A program made the translations under genes and the position numbers. The notes beneath the pieces are model-generated. The model worked only from the letters and a program-made list of their open reading frames with translations, was not told the origin of the DNA and made no database searches. Shown here one piece after another: positions 41,434 through 50,839 of a DNA stretch of 64,000 nucleotides. The DNA comes from Irregularibacter muris (GTDB lineage: Bacteria > Bacillota > Clostridia > Eubacteriales > Garciellaceae), in NCBI RefSeq assembly GCF_024622505.1, contig NZ_JANKAS010000004.1:171936-235935 (forward strand), given 5' to 3'. Position 1 is the stretch's first letter, and each line of letters begins with the position of its first letter.

Positions 41434-41459
41434 TATCCTTCCCCTCCTTCAAATAAATA

Positions 41460-41506
41460 ATAAGGTAGTAAGCAAAAGGTTATAACCCTTCCACCTTCTA
41501 CCTTAT
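41460..41506 (-). other. Hairpin between E2 and E3 genes
   Basis: Outer arms ATAAGGTAG/CTACCTTAT with an inner AAGGGTTATAACCTT palindrome lie in the 153-nt gap between the E2 stop and E3 start. A second AT-rich inverted repeat is at about 41532-41578. They may tune expression or mRNA stability of the E3 gene. Confidence 0.5.
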
Positions 41507-41586
41507 CCATAATTTTATTTATTGTATTCTAGATAAATAATGAGTATTTTTTATTAAGAAATACTATTTCTTATCTATGGTTAATC

Positions 41587-42924
41587 TTAGATTAACATCA
41601 TCATTGGATTTTCTAGCAATTGTTTTAGATATTGCAGGAACTTCGCTCCTGGTGTTCCATCGATTACCCGATGGTCTATGGTTAGGCTTAAATTCATTAT
41701 CGGCCTTACCTTAGGCTCCCCATCTACCACTCGCATTTTTTCTATGATGGCATTCACTCCTAAAATGGCACTATTGGGTTGGTTGATAATGGGGTTAAAG
41801 TGAGATATCCCAAACATTCCTAAGTTGCTGATAGTAAAGGTGCTACCCTGTAGTTGATCAGGAGATAACTTTTTAGATACTGCCTTTTCTGCTACATCCT
41901 TTGCTGCCACTACAATTTCACTTAGGGTCATCTGGTCGGTATTTCTGATCACAGGTACTAATAAGCCTTCATCCAGTCCAATGGCCAGAGCCATATGAAC
42001 ATGTCTATGCAGCAATATCCCTTCCTCTACTAAAGTAGCATTTACTATGGGGAATTGTTTTAAAGCTTTGGAAGTTGCCAGTATAATAATATCGGTAAAG
42101 GTCAGTTTTTTACCCGTCTGTTGTAAAATAGTTTCTTTTAATTGCTTTCTTAATTTCGTGGTTTCGGTCATATCCACTTCAATATTTAATGTAAAAGTAG
42201 GTGCCGTGAAAAAGCTTTGGGTCATCCGTTCCCCAATAACTTTACGCATACCTGTTAGGGGAATAATATTATCTTTTTCAATTTTCTGTTCTTGGGTTTC
42301 CAGAGATCTCAAGACATCATCCTTAACAATCTTCCCACCTACCCCAGTACCTTTAAGGGCGGATAATTCAACACCTTCTCCCTGGGCAATTTTTTTAGCC
42401 AAGGGGGTAATTTTTGCTCCTTCTCTTTGGAGTCCTTCTAGATATTCTGCTACATCCATCCTTTGTACTCGTCCCTTAGGACCAGACCCAGATATGTCCT
42501 TTAAATCAATATTGTTTTCCTTAGCTATTTTTCTTGAAGCAGGAGTAGCTCTAACCTTTTGGGTATTTATAGGATCCTCTTGCTCTTTATCTTCCACTGG
42601 CTGTACATCATCTATCATTAAGTCCTGAGGACTTTCTGTTGTAACAGCTTTCTGATCAGAAGTCTGTCCTTGAGGAACTTCTTCTCCAGGTTTTCCGATA
42701 TAGCCTATGGTGGTGATTACCGGCAATACCTCTCCTTCTTGGGCCAGTATTTTAAGCAGAGTGCCACTGGCAGGTGCTTCCACTTCCATATTGACTTTGT
42801 CCGTTAATATCTCTAATAAGGGCTCTCCCACTTCCACGGTGTCCCCTTCTTTTTTAAACCATTTCACGATGGTTCCTTCTTCCATCGCCATTCCGGCTTT
42901 GGGCATGATGATTTCCGTTGCCAT
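41587..42924 (-). CDS. Dihydrolipoyl acyltransferase (E2) of a 2-oxo acid or acetoin dehydrogenase
   Basis: The core enzyme that carries and transfers the acyl group. An N-terminal lipoyl domain (about 1-77, Lys in LTDKVNMEV) is followed by two segments that both look like peripheral subunit-binding domains (PASRKIAKENNIDLKDISGSGPKGRV and PLAKKIAQGEGVELSALKGTGVGGKI). The catalytic domain ends with the active HRVIDGTPGAKFL. Length 445 aa. It lies between the E1 beta and E3 genes. Acetoin or pyruvate specificity cannot be decided here. Confidence 0.94.
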   Translation of the reverse strand: MATEIIMPKAGMAMEEGTIVKWFKKEGDTVEVGEPLLEILTDKVNMEVEAPASGTLLKILAQEGEVLPVITTIGYIGKPGEEVPQGQTSDQKAVTTESPQDLMIDDVQPVEDKEQEDPINTQKVRATPASRKIAKENNIDLKDISGSGPKGRVQRMDVAEYLEGLQREGAKITPLAKKIAQGEGVELSALKGTGVGGKIVKDDVLRSLETQEQKIEKDNIIPLTGMRKVIGERMTQSFFTAPTFTLNIEVDMTETTKLRKQLKETILQQTGKKLTFTDIIILATSKALKQFPIVNATLVEEGILLHRHVHMALAIGLDEGLLVPVIRNTDQMTLSEIVVAAKDVAEKAVSKKLSPDQLQGSTFTISNLGMFGISHFNPIINQPNSAILGVNAIIEKMRVVDGEPKVRPIMNLSLTIDHRVIDGTPGAKFLQYLKQLLENPMMMLI

Positions 42925-42941
42925 CTCTTCACCTCCCTTTT

Positions 42942-43925
42942 TTATCGATTCATTACTTTATATATGGCCTGTCTAATTTCCCCTTCACTGGGTACCACTG
43001 CCTTTTCCAACTCTGGATTGTAGGGAATGGGGACATCTAATCCTGCTAATCTTAAAATCGGTGCATCTAAGTAGTCAAAGGCTTCACTTTCTGCTATAAC
43101 AGAAGCGATTTCTCCTCCGTATCCTCCTGTTTTGACTGCTTCATGAACGACAATAGCTCTTCCAGTTTTCATGACCGACTTAATGATTGTATCCTTATCT
43201 AGAGGCACTAATGTCATAGGGTCTACTACCTCTACACTGATCCCTTCTTTTTCTACTTCTTTTGCTACCTCTAACACTCTTTGCAACATCCTGCCATAGG
43301 TCACGATGGTTACATCCGAACCTTCTTTTTTAATATCGGCTTTTCCTAGGGGAATGATAAATTCTGGATCTTCATTCACCCTATCCTTCACTCGATATAA
43401 TAGTTTCTGCTCAATAAACACTACTGGATTATCATCTCGTATGGCAGCTTTTAATAATGCTTTGGCATCATTGGGTGTAGAGGGAGCTACCACCTTTAGT
43501 CCTGGGACGTGGCACACCCAAGCTTCTAAACTTTGGGAGTGTTGAGCTGCTGCTCCTGTACCTGATCCTGCAGGACATCTGACTACCATAGGTACTTTTG
43601 CTTTCCCACCGAACATATATCTCATTTTTGCTGCCTGATTAACTAAAGAGTCCATGGCAAGCGTGATAAAATCCATAAACATGATCTCAGCAATGGGTCT
43701 CATACCAGTAACGGCTGCCCCTGCAGCGGCTCCTACAATAGCGGCTTCTGAAATAGGGGTATCCCTTACTCTCTCTTCCCCAAATTCTTCAAACATCCCT
43801 ACAGTTACACCAAAAGCATTTCCATATATTCCAACATCTTCTCCCATAAGGAATACATTTTCATCTCTTCTCATTTCCTCACTCATTGCTAGACGAATAG
43901 CTTCTGCATAGGTCATTTCTTTCAT
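42942..43925 (-). CDS. Dehydrogenase E1 component, beta subunit
   Basis: With E1 alpha it forms the thiamine-diphosphate enzyme that decarboxylates or cleaves the substrate. The 327 residues show the transketolase-like pyrimidine-binding part ([34 protein letters not shown], split) and the C-terminal domain ([33 protein letters not shown], split). It starts 14 nt after E1 alpha. Confidence 0.95.
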   Translation of the reverse strand: MKEMTYAEAIRLAMSEEMRRDENVFLMGEDVGIYGNAFGVTVGMFEEFGEERVRDTPISEAAIVGAAAGAAVTGMRPIAEIMFMDFITLAMDSLVNQAAKMRYMFGGKAKVPMVVRCPAGSGTGAAAQHSQSLEAWVCHVPGLKVVAPSTPNDAKALLKAAIRDDNPVVFIEQKLLYRVKDRVNEDPEFIIPLGKADIKKEGSDVTIVTYGRMLQRVLEVAKEVEKEGISVEVVDPMTLVPLDKDTIIKSVMKTGRAIVVHEAVKTGGYGGEIASVIAESEAFDYLDAPILRLAGLDVPIPYNPELEKAVVPSEGEIRQAIYKVMNR

Positions 43926-43939
43926 TTTTCATTCCTCCT

Positions 43940-44899
43940 TTACGCGTATACGTCTTCTGTTATAGTATCTAAGGATGGGTTAGGACTATTGTTAGCAAAC
44001 TCAACTGCTGCTTCTATGTCTTCTCGAGCTTTCTCTTCTATAGCTGTTAAAGCTTCTTCTGTGGAGATATTGTTTTCTATCATATATGCCTTTAATCTTT
44101 TTATGGGATCATTTTTTCTCCACTGAGCTATTTCTTCTTTGGTTCTATAGGCATTGGCATCACTTTTGGAGTGGCCTAAATATCTATAGGTCTTACTTTC
44201 AATAAGTACTGGTCCCTTTCCACTTCTACAATATTCGGCGGCTTTTTTTACTGTTTCATATACTTCCACAGCATCATTGCCATCGATCGTATACCCAGGT
44301 ATGCCATAGGATTTTGCTCTTATGGCAATATCTGTGATATTCATTGACTTTTCTATAGACACTGACATTCCATAAAGGTTATTTTCACAGAAATAAATAA
44401 CTGGTAATTTCCATACCGAGGCTAGGTTTATATTTTCATGAAAACTTCCTTCATTGGTGGCTCCATCTCCAAAAAAACACATAACAACTTTTCCAGTATT
44501 TTTCATCTGCTGAGTTAAAGCAGCACCTGTGGCTATACCATGTCCCCCTCCGACAACACCATTGGCACCAAGATTTCCTCTTTCCACATCGGCAATATGC
44601 ATGGATCCCCCCTTGCCCTTACAATACCCTGTAGTTTTTCCTAGAAGTTCTGCCATCATCTTATTTAAATCTACACCCTTACCAATTACTTGACTATGCC
44701 CTCTATGGGTAGAGGTGATAAGGTCATCATCATGGAGCGCCATACAAGATGCCACCCCTGAGGCTTCTTCACCTACTGAGAGGTGCGTAGTACCATGCAC
44801 CATACCTCGAGCAAAGAAATAACTTACCTTTTCTTCGAAGGCTCTAGCTTCATTCATACGTTTGTAAATTTCCAGTAATATGTCCTGATTCATGGCCAT
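43940..44899 (-). CDS. Dehydrogenase E1 component, alpha subunit (acetoin/pyruvate type)
   Basis: The 319-residue thiamine-diphosphate-binding subunit. The cofactor motif starts at GDGATNEGSFHENINLA and ends at CENN; the N-terminal THLSVGEEA and ITSTHRGH are typical. In sequence style (SVSIEKSMNITDIA) it resembles AcoA/PdhA enzymes of anaerobes. The ATG at 44899 is 7 nt after GGAGG. It is the first gene of the operon, after the promoter at 44976-45004. Confidence 0.94.
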   Translation of the reverse strand: MAMNQDILLEIYKRMNEARAFEEKVSYFFARGMVHGTTHLSVGEEASGVASCMALHDDDLITSTHRGHSQVIGKGVDLNKMMAELLGKTTGYCKGKGGSMHIADVERGNLGANGVVGGGHGIATGAALTQQMKNTGKVVMCFFGDGATNEGSFHENINLASVWKLPVIYFCENNLYGMSVSIEKSMNITDIAIRAKSYGIPGYTIDGNDAVEVYETVKKAAEYCRSGKGPVLIESKTYRYLGHSKSDANAYRTKEEIAQWRKNDPIKRLKAYMIENNISTEEALTAIEEKAREDIEAAVEFANNSPNPSLDTITEDVYA

Positions 44900-44936
44900 G
44901 TAGTTCCCTCCTAATTATTGAATACTTTATAATTAT

Positions 44937-45004
44937 GTGAAATATCTTTCACGCTAACGAAATTGTTTCACTATAAGTATAATCTTTTATATTTTGCCTG
45001 TCAA
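44937..45004 (-). promoter_or_regulatory. Promoter and operator-like palindrome of the dehydrogenase operon
   Basis: TTGACA (44999-45004), 17 bp, TATACT (44976-44981) on the minus strand. Downstream of the -10 lie GTGAAACAATTTCG and then the palindrome GTGAAA-TATC-TTTCAC (44937-44952), suitable as a repressor site within the transcribed region. The remaining 45005-45229 is AT-rich with no gene or repeat that I can support. Confidence 0.8.
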
Positions 45005-45229
45005 TTTTGTTAATTTTTACCCAATTTTTCTTTTTACTATCGTGATAAAAATTTTTTTTGATAAAAAATCTTTGATCCATCTATATACATTCTATTCTCT
45101 ATAAAAAACAGCTTTCATAGGAATATTCAACTTCCATAAATGACCTTTATATTTAATCCATCTCGTTTTTATACTGAAAGGATATTCTCTATTTTTCCTT
45201 ACCAACAATATATAACATAGCGTCAAAAT

Positions 45230-45260
45230 AATAAGGGACACAGCATACGCGCCCCTTATT
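45230..45260 (-). terminator. Terminator after the class II aldolase gene
   Basis: Arms AATAAGGG/CCCTTATT, with extra inner pairing, followed on the minus strand by ATTTTGACG. It lies just past the aldolase stop (45265) and ends the PTS gene cluster before the dehydrogenase promoter. Confidence 0.75.
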
Positions 45261-45264
45261 GTTT

Positions 45265-45912
45265 CTATTTTTTATCTTGCCCATAACGATTGAAAATTTC
45301 TACTGCAATATCAATTTCTTCTTGTTTTAATAAAGCCATTTCTTTCTTAAAGGATCGTGCCATTGTTATGGTTTTAGCGGCTTCTTCTAGATAAACACAA
45401 GCATATAAAGCTTGTTTTAATGAGTCTCCAATAGCAATGACACCATGATGTTTTAATACTACCGCTAATTGATCTCCTAAATAATCTACAGCAGCTACTC
45501 CCATTTCTAAACTAGCAGCTGAAGTATAAGGAGCTACTTTTACCGATCCACGGGTAGCATTTGCCAAAGTAGTTAAATTACACACTATTTCATTTTCTAC
45601 TAATCCAATAGCTGTTGCATAGGGTTGGTGGGTATGGATGACAGCATTTACATCTCGTCTTTTTTGGTAAATATACAAAAGTGCTACCGTATCTACACTA
45701 GCTTTTCTAGTTCCTTCTAAAATATTTCCATCAAGGTCAACAACAAGTACATCCGAAGGAACCATTTCTTCATAAATCATTCCACTAGGGGTTATTAAAA
45801 TTTCACCGGTAGGCATTCTCCAACTTAAATTTCCACCGGAAAGAGCTATTAAACCATATCTATCTAACTTTTTACCAGCTTCAACCATCTCTTTTTTTTC
45901 TTTTTCAAACAT
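45265..45912 (-). CDS. Class II aldolase/adducin-family protein
   Basis: A 215-residue zinc-dependent aldolase-fold protein. The family features are GLIALSGGNLSWR, ILITPSGMIYEEM, the HTHQPYA zinc ligands and LKHHGVIAIGDS with the second histidine pair. Relatives include fuculose- and ribulose-phosphate aldolases/epimerases and the OtnC decarboxylases. As the last gene of the PTS cluster it should cleave the phosphorylated intermediate. Its exact substrate is unknown. Confidence 0.9.
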   Translation of the reverse strand: MFEKEKKEMVEAGKKLDRYGLIALSGGNLSWRMPTGEILITPSGMIYEEMVPSDVLVVDLDGNILEGTRKASVDTVALLYIYQKRRDVNAVIHTHQPYATAIGLVENEIVCNLTTLANATRGSVKVAPYTSAASLEMGVAAVDYLGDQLAVVLKHHGVIAIGDSLKQALYACVYLEEAAKTITMARSFKKEMALLKQEEIDIAVEIFNRYGQDKK

Positions 45913-45945
45913 TTAACCTCTTCCTTCTATTGAATTTAAGTAAAA

Positions 45946-46449
45946 TTATCTATGCTTTTTTTGTGCTTTTAATTCTAAATATTTAGTATTCACTGTTCTG
46001 GCACGAGATTTAATAGAATCAGGATGAATTTTATACTCAATATCGATTAGGGTTTGAAACAATTCTTTGCTCTCATTAAACATTTTCGTTGGAACCCAAA
46101 ATCTCCCCGATAAAATATTATGCTTATTAATCCGTAGATACATCTTACCAGAGGTTGGAAACTCCCTGATTCTAAATTGTTCAATATCCTCAATTTCATA
46201 GGATACCTTTTTATTAAAGGAATAGAAACTTATACACCGCTCATCTACTTCTATTCTTTCAGGATTGCTTTTTGAAACAAAAGCATTCCATGCGGTATAG
46301 GATGAAACCAAAAATGCGAAGATCATAAGGGTTGGCATTACCCCTTTTATAGCCATGAAAATACTGGCCATAGCAAGAAGTAAACAAAATATTCCTGTTA
46401 TGATTATCTCTATAATATAGAACATTCTATCATATACGTATGTTTTCAT
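45946..46449 (-). CDS. Small membrane protein in the PTS operon, unknown function
   Basis: A 167-residue protein. Two adjacent hydrophobic segments lie near the N-terminus (MFYIIEIIITGIFCLLLAMA and MPTLMIFAFLVSSYTAW), followed by a beta-rich cytosolic part (PERIEVDERCISFYSFNKKVSYEIEDIEQFRIREF) reminiscent of bacterial PH-like domains. The tail is basic. I do not recognise the family. It sits 17 nt before the IIC gene end and is surely cotranscribed with the PTS genes. Confidence 0.75.
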   Translation of the reverse strand: MKTYVYDRMFYIIEIIITGIFCLLLAMASIFMAIKGVMPTLMIFAFLVSSYTAWNAFVSKSNPERIEVDERCISFYSFNKKVSYEIEDIEQFRIREFPTSGKMYLRINKHNILSGRFWVPTKMFNESKELFQTLIDIEYKIHPDSIKSRARTVNTKYLELKAQKKHR

Positions 46450-46466
46450 AGCTTATCTTCCTTTTT

Positions 46467-47828
46467 CTATTCATGATGTAATAAAGCAGCTTCTTTTTTA
46501 ATACGCATTCTATTCCAAACAGCCATAGCTATTGCAACAGCACCAGCGATTACAGTACCAAAATATCCCCAATTGTGTAGTCGAACAATTATCCAGGTTA
46601 ATGGATTTGCACCATCACAAATGGATGAAATCATTGTAGCCCCAGCAGGCATTTGGAAGTTAGCATTTACAGCAGCTTGAGTGATTAAGGGAGCTAAATC
46701 CGTTGCAATTAGTAGTCCTACAGCTAAACATACCACACCGATTAAAATCCCTCGGAATCCATTTTCTTTTACAATTGGCGTAATCAAAACAAACATCCAA
46801 GGAATAACTGCTAAATCAGCAAAGGGCAAAACTTCATTTCCGGGAATGATTATCGCTAAAAAAATTGTAAGTGGAACTAATATGAAAGAAATTGCCAATG
46901 TTATAGGATGACCCACACCAACTGCGGAATCTAAACCAATATATATCTTCCCACGATTTTTAAATTTATTTTGAATAAATTCACTGGCCATATCACTGAT
47001 GGGTATTAAGCCTTCCATTAAAAGTGCTGCCATTTTAGGGATCAACACAAGCACAGCCCCTAGGGACACCCCCAATGTTAAAACCTCTGTTACCCCATAT
47101 CCAGCAAATATACCAATGATGAATCCTAAAACCGTCCCTACTAAAATAGGCTCCCCAAATACGCCAAATCTTTTTTGCACATTATCCATATTGATATCAA
47201 TCTTATTGATCCCAGGAATCATATCAATGATTTTATTAAATAACATAGCAATAGGTGCATAGGCAGTCGTAAAACCATGTGGCAGTGAAACTCCAGGCAA
47301 GCCTAAAGATTCTTCTACCTTTGGAGCAGTATAATCTCCTAGAACCATAATAATCACCATATTGATCACTGCAGTAATAATGCCCAATAGAATACTATCT
47401 GTTAAAATGGCAACCAATGCCCCAGTAAAAGCAAAATGCCAATAATCCCAAATATCAACATTAACCGTTTGAGTTGTGTTGGTAAGGAGCATAACAATAT
47501 TCACTAACAGACCTACAGGTATAATGGTTAGACCCACAGTAGAAGCCATAGCAATTGCTGCAGATGCTGGCCAACCAACATCAATTACAGATAAACGCAG
47601 TCCAAAACGTTCAACCATTTGTTGAACGGCTGGCGCTAAATTTACACCTAATAAGCTGTTAATGACCAAGTTTAGACCTATAAAACCTATCCCCACAGTC
47701 AGTCCAGCTCTCAAACTTTTACCAAAACTTGCTCCCAATATACATCCTAACACCGTTAGAACAATAGGCATAAATACAGCTACACCTAATCCTTGAACGA
47801 ATTGGAAGAAACTAATAACTGTATCCAT
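46467..47828 (-). CDS. gatC: PTS transporter IIC, galactitol family
   Basis: The membrane channel of a galactitol-type phosphotransferase system, 453 aa with about ten hydrophobic segments. GSFGKSLRAGLTVGIGFIGLNLVINSLLG (split), AAIAMASTVGLTIIPVG and ICDGANPLTW near the C-terminus fit GatC proteins. It works with the separate IIB (47854) and IIA (48191) genes. The family transports hexitols, pentitols and some shorter polyols, so the substrate is open. Confidence 0.93.
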   Translation of the reverse strand: MDTVISFFQFVQGLGVAVFMPIVLTVLGCILGASFGKSLRAGLTVGIGFIGLNLVINSLLGVNLAPAVQQMVERFGLRLSVIDVGWPASAAIAMASTVGLTIIPVGLLVNIVMLLTNTTQTVNVDIWDYWHFAFTGALVAILTDSILLGIITAVINMVIIMVLGDYTAPKVEESLGLPGVSLPHGFTTAYAPIAMLFNKIIDMIPGINKIDINMDNVQKRFGVFGEPILVGTVLGFIIGIFAGYGVTEVLTLGVSLGAVLVLIPKMAALLMEGLIPISDMASEFIQNKFKNRGKIYIGLDSAVGVGHPITLAISFILVPLTIFLAIIIPGNEVLPFADLAVIPWMFVLITPIVKENGFRGILIGVVCLAVGLLIATDLAPLITQAAVNANFQMPAGATMISSICDGANPLTWIIVRLHNWGYFGTVIAGAVAIAMAVWNRMRIKKEAALLHHE

Positions 47829-47853
47829 TATAAATACTCCCCCTTTAATTTTT

Positions 47854-48138
47854 TTATTTTTCCATTAACTCTAGAATTTTATCAATTGATGGTTGTGTAT
47901 TTACATTGGTTAAAAAGCATACCCCAGGGACAAATGGACATTTTAATTCTTTAGGCACCATGGTTGTGGAAATTAAAAAATCATAGTTAGAAGACATGGC
48001 TGGGGTTTCTGCTACTTTACATTGAGTAATTTTATATTTGCCTTTATACCCATGCTCATCTAAAATTTGAGCAACCTTGTTACGCACTGCTGTTGAAGTA
48101 CAGATACCTGATCCACAAGCTAATAAAATATTCTTCAT
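47854..48138 (-). CDS. gatB: PTS IIB component, galactitol family
   Basis: A 94-residue phosphocarrier. The phosphorylated cysteine is in the P-loop LLACGSGICTSTAV near residue 8. The protein matches GatB in length and in TMVPKELKCPFVPGVCFL near the end. The ATG at 48138, 8 nt after AAGGA, is chosen over one three codons upstream. Confidence 0.92.
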   Translation of the reverse strand: MKNILLACGSGICTSTAVRNKVAQILDEHGYKGKYKITQCKVAETPAMSSNYDFLISTTMVPKELKCPFVPGVCFLTNVNTQPSIDKILELMEK

Positions 48139-48190
48139 TTTTATCATCCTTTCTTTTTTTCTTTATAGAATGATTAAAATTGAAATTTAA

Positions 48191-48673
48191 TCATTTTCTT
48201 TTCTCAAAAAAATCATTAAATTTATCCACTGCCTCTTGTTGGCTTTTACAGCCTAATAATGTAATAAATGTTTTCTTTTGCTGCAAGAGGCCCATTAACT
48301 CCTGTAAAAAGCCAATTTGTTTTTGAGGCTCTTTCACGGCTAGCATAAGAACAATTTGTACAGGAACCTCGATATCATTTGATCCCATTTGCCTAAATAA
48401 CACGGGTTCTTTTAAAATACCAATTGCAATAGATTGTGTTAAAACATGTTCTGGGTCAGTATGAGGAATAGCTACTCCAATGTCTTCACATTGTAATCCG
48501 GTAGGAAATACCTCCTCTCTTTTTAAAATGGCTTGAATATAACTTTTTTTTACAAGTCCTTGGTTAAATAAATGTGTACTTAATTTCTCTATAATTTTTT
48601 TATCTGTCTCGTCAAAAATATCCATAAAAACTAGACTTGGAGACACTTTTATGTCATTTAATATATTGGACAC
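48191..48673 (-). CDS. PTS IIA component (fructose/galactitol-type domain)
   Basis: A 160-residue IIA of the PTS_IIA_2 class. The phosphorylated histidine is in the motif GVAIPHTDPEHV. It passes phosphate from HPr to the IIB component. It lies between the regulator and the IIB gene; the regulator carries a related IIA domain. Confidence 0.92.
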   Translation of the reverse strand: MSNILNDIKVSPSLVFMDIFDETDKKIIEKLSTHLFNQGLVKKSYIQAILKREEVFPTGLQCEDIGVAIPHTDPEHVLTQSIAIGILKEPVLFRQMGSNDIEVPVQIVLMLAVKEPQKQIGFLQELMGLLQQKKTFITLLGCKSQQEAVDKFNDFFEKRK

Positions 48674-48706
48674 TCTAACACCTTCTTATCAACGTATATT
48701 TATTTC

Positions 48707-50692
48707 CTAATAGCTTATCTCTCCTCTACTTTGTAAAATACAAAGTAATTCTTTTTTACTCCCAACTGCTTTTATACTATCTATTATTTCTGGTGATTCA
48801 ATTAAGGCCATTAAACTCGAAAATAACTCTTTTAATTGTGAAACATCCTCATTTGCAACAGCAATCAAGAATACCACACTTACACAATGAGCTCCCCAAT
48901 TTATTGGTCTTTTTAAAGTTGCAATGGTAAGAGTGCTTTTCTTTACAGTGTCTGGGAATGCGTGTGGTATAGCCACTCCTGTATATACACTGGTGTCACC
49001 CATCTCTTCTCTTTCATATATAGATGCACGGAAATAGGGATAAACCCTGTCTTTTTTTTCTAAATTGCTAATTAATAAATCCAGACAATCTCTTTTATTT
49101 TTAAAGTCCAAATTACAGAAAATAAATTGTTGATCCATAAACTTACTAAACTTATTAAAATCTAATTTTGTATGATTTGGTCTTAATTGATTAATATTTG
49201 TATTAATATTTGAATAGGTGTTTAGGATTGTGGATACATCTTGATCTGTTACCAATGGTGCTACTTGTATAATAGGAATGTTTTGTCTTAAAGGCTTTAA
49301 TCTAACAGTAGTGATGATTAAGTCTACACCTGTTAAATCTGTAGAATATAATTCATTTTCTGTCATAGAGTAGATGTTATCTTTATTCGGGAGAATTTGT
49401 CTGACTTTGTTAAATACTAATTCTGATGTTGCTAACCCCCTAGGACAAACAATCACTATATTTTTAAAAATAAAACCATGCCTTTTTTCTAATGAAACTT
49501 GAAAATGAATCAATAAAAATGAGATTTCATTGTCATCTAAGGCAATGCCATATTTTTTTTCTAAATCGCTTGTTACGTACCAAGTCAATGAGAATAATAC
49601 AATGTATTGTTTTTTTATTTCATTGAGTAGGGGGTTGTGAATATGAATTCCCTTTTTCGATCTTAAAATCATTGGAGGCAGATGAGATAATAAGGATTCT
49701 TCTAGTTTAATATCTTTCGTTAAGTCAATTTCCAATAGTTCACTCATATTTTTTATCATTGTTTTTACGACATGCTCATATTGGACACACATATTAATGG
49801 TTTTTATTACAGGTTCAATTCCATGGGCAAAAAGTTGACTATTTAAATATCTCGTATCACTATCTGTAAATTGAAAACCTAGATGCTTTTCAAAATCATT
49901 TATTAAGTCTATTGTCAATAAATAAGGTTCTAACTCGCTTATGTCTTTCGATTCATAACATATGTGTTTATTTAATTTAATTCGCGTTAGAAAAATTAAA
50001 ATGACTAAATATAAGGATTTTATATAGTAATCTGAAATTTTTCGATTATTAATTTCTACTAAATGATTAATATTTGCTTTAGAAAGTGAGATAATACTCA
50101 GGTCAAAATGATCCTTTATGAATTCATGAAATATATATTCAATACCATTTAAATCTACATGACTATCCTTATTAAATATTTCTTGCAGCAAATATTTCCC
50201 ATAGGCTCTTTGTAAATTTTGTTCATTTCCTACTAGAATAATTTTATTTTTATGGGTTTTTATGATCACATCATAGGGATTAAACGATTTATTTAACTCT
50301 TCTATATCACCTCTTAATGATGCACAAGTAACGAAAAAAGTGTTTTCTAAATCTTCTAAATCTACAATTTTATCTTCTAGAATAGATTTTTTTAATATAT
50401 TCAGCCTTCTGTTTCTAGGACTGTAATATTCTGTTTTTTCACTGTAATAAATACAACTCTTTTCAAAATTGCTTTTATCTTCTTCTCTTCCATTTAGTTT
50501 CAAGCCTTTTCGTGGAGTTTTTTCGATATACAAATTGTATTTTTTCAACTCCCTATTTAAAATTTCTATATCGTTATAAACGGTTTTATTAGAGACATCT
50601 AAATACTCGCTAAAATATTTTGTAGCAATATATCCCTCCTCTTTGCATAGCAATTGATACAATTGTATTTGTCTAGACTTCAATTGTTCCAA
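48707..50692 (-). CDS. PRD-domain transcriptional regulator with EIIB- and EIIA-like domains
   Basis: A 661-residue MtlR/LicR-type activator. In order: an N-terminal HTH (1-65, YLDVSNKTVYNDIEILNREL), two PRD domains (about 195-280 and 305-405), an EIIB-like domain with the Cys in VIVCPRGLATSEL, and an EIIA-like domain with His in GVAIPHAFPDTV. Phosphorylation at PRD, EIIB and EIIA sites should sense PTS traffic. The start is TTG. It is expected to activate the PTS genes downstream. Confidence 0.92.
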   Translation of the reverse strand: MEQLKSRQIQLYQLLCKEEGYIATKYFSEYLDVSNKTVYNDIEILNRELKKYNLYIEKTPRKGLKLNGREEDKSNFEKSCIYYSEKTEYYSPRNRRLNILKKSILEDKIVDLEDLENTFFVTCASLRGDIEELNKSFNPYDVIIKTHKNKIILVGNEQNLQRAYGKYLLQEIFNKDSHVDLNGIEYIFHEFIKDHFDLSIISLSKANINHLVEINNRKISDYYIKSLYLVILIFLTRIKLNKHICYESKDISELEPYLLTIDLINDFEKHLGFQFTDSDTRYLNSQLFAHGIEPVIKTINMCVQYEHVVKTMIKNMSELLEIDLTKDIKLEESLLSHLPPMILRSKKGIHIHNPLLNEIKKQYIVLFSLTWYVTSDLEKKYGIALDDNEISFLLIHFQVSLEKRHGFIFKNIVIVCPRGLATSELVFNKVRQILPNKDNIYSMTENELYSTDLTGVDLIITTVRLKPLRQNIPIIQVAPLVTDQDVSTILNTYSNINTNINQLRPNHTKLDFNKFSKFMDQQFIFCNLDFKNKRDCLDLLISNLEKKDRVYPYFRASIYEREEMGDTSVYTGVAIPHAFPDTVKKSTLTIATLKRPINWGAHCVSVVFLIAVANEDVSQLKELFSSLMALIESPEIIDSIKAVGSKKELLCILQSRGEISY

Positions 50693-50796
50693 TTAACACA
50701 ACCCCAATTCCTCATTGAGTTTTAATAAGAATTCTTATCTACATTAGATTGTATGTAAATTATATTGGATTTAATTTCATAATTAAATAAAGAGGA

Positions 50797-50818
50797 TTTT
50801 CCATATTAATGTGGAAAA
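50797..50818. promoter_or_regulatory. Palindrome upstream of the PRD regulator
   Basis: TTTTCCA-TATTAATG-TGGAAAA, a 7-bp perfect palindrome with an 8-bp centre, about 105 bp before the regulator start. It could be an operator for the PRD regulator or the SorC protein. I see no other copy in the cluster. Confidence 0.4.
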
Positions 50819-50839
50819 CTTTTAGAGCTTTCCTATAGC

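Noticed and set aside
48707..50692. BglG-type RNA antiterminator
   Set aside because: The N-terminus is a DNA-binding HTH instead of a CAT RNA-binding domain, and EIIB/EIIA domains follow the PRDs, so a DNA-binding activator fits better.
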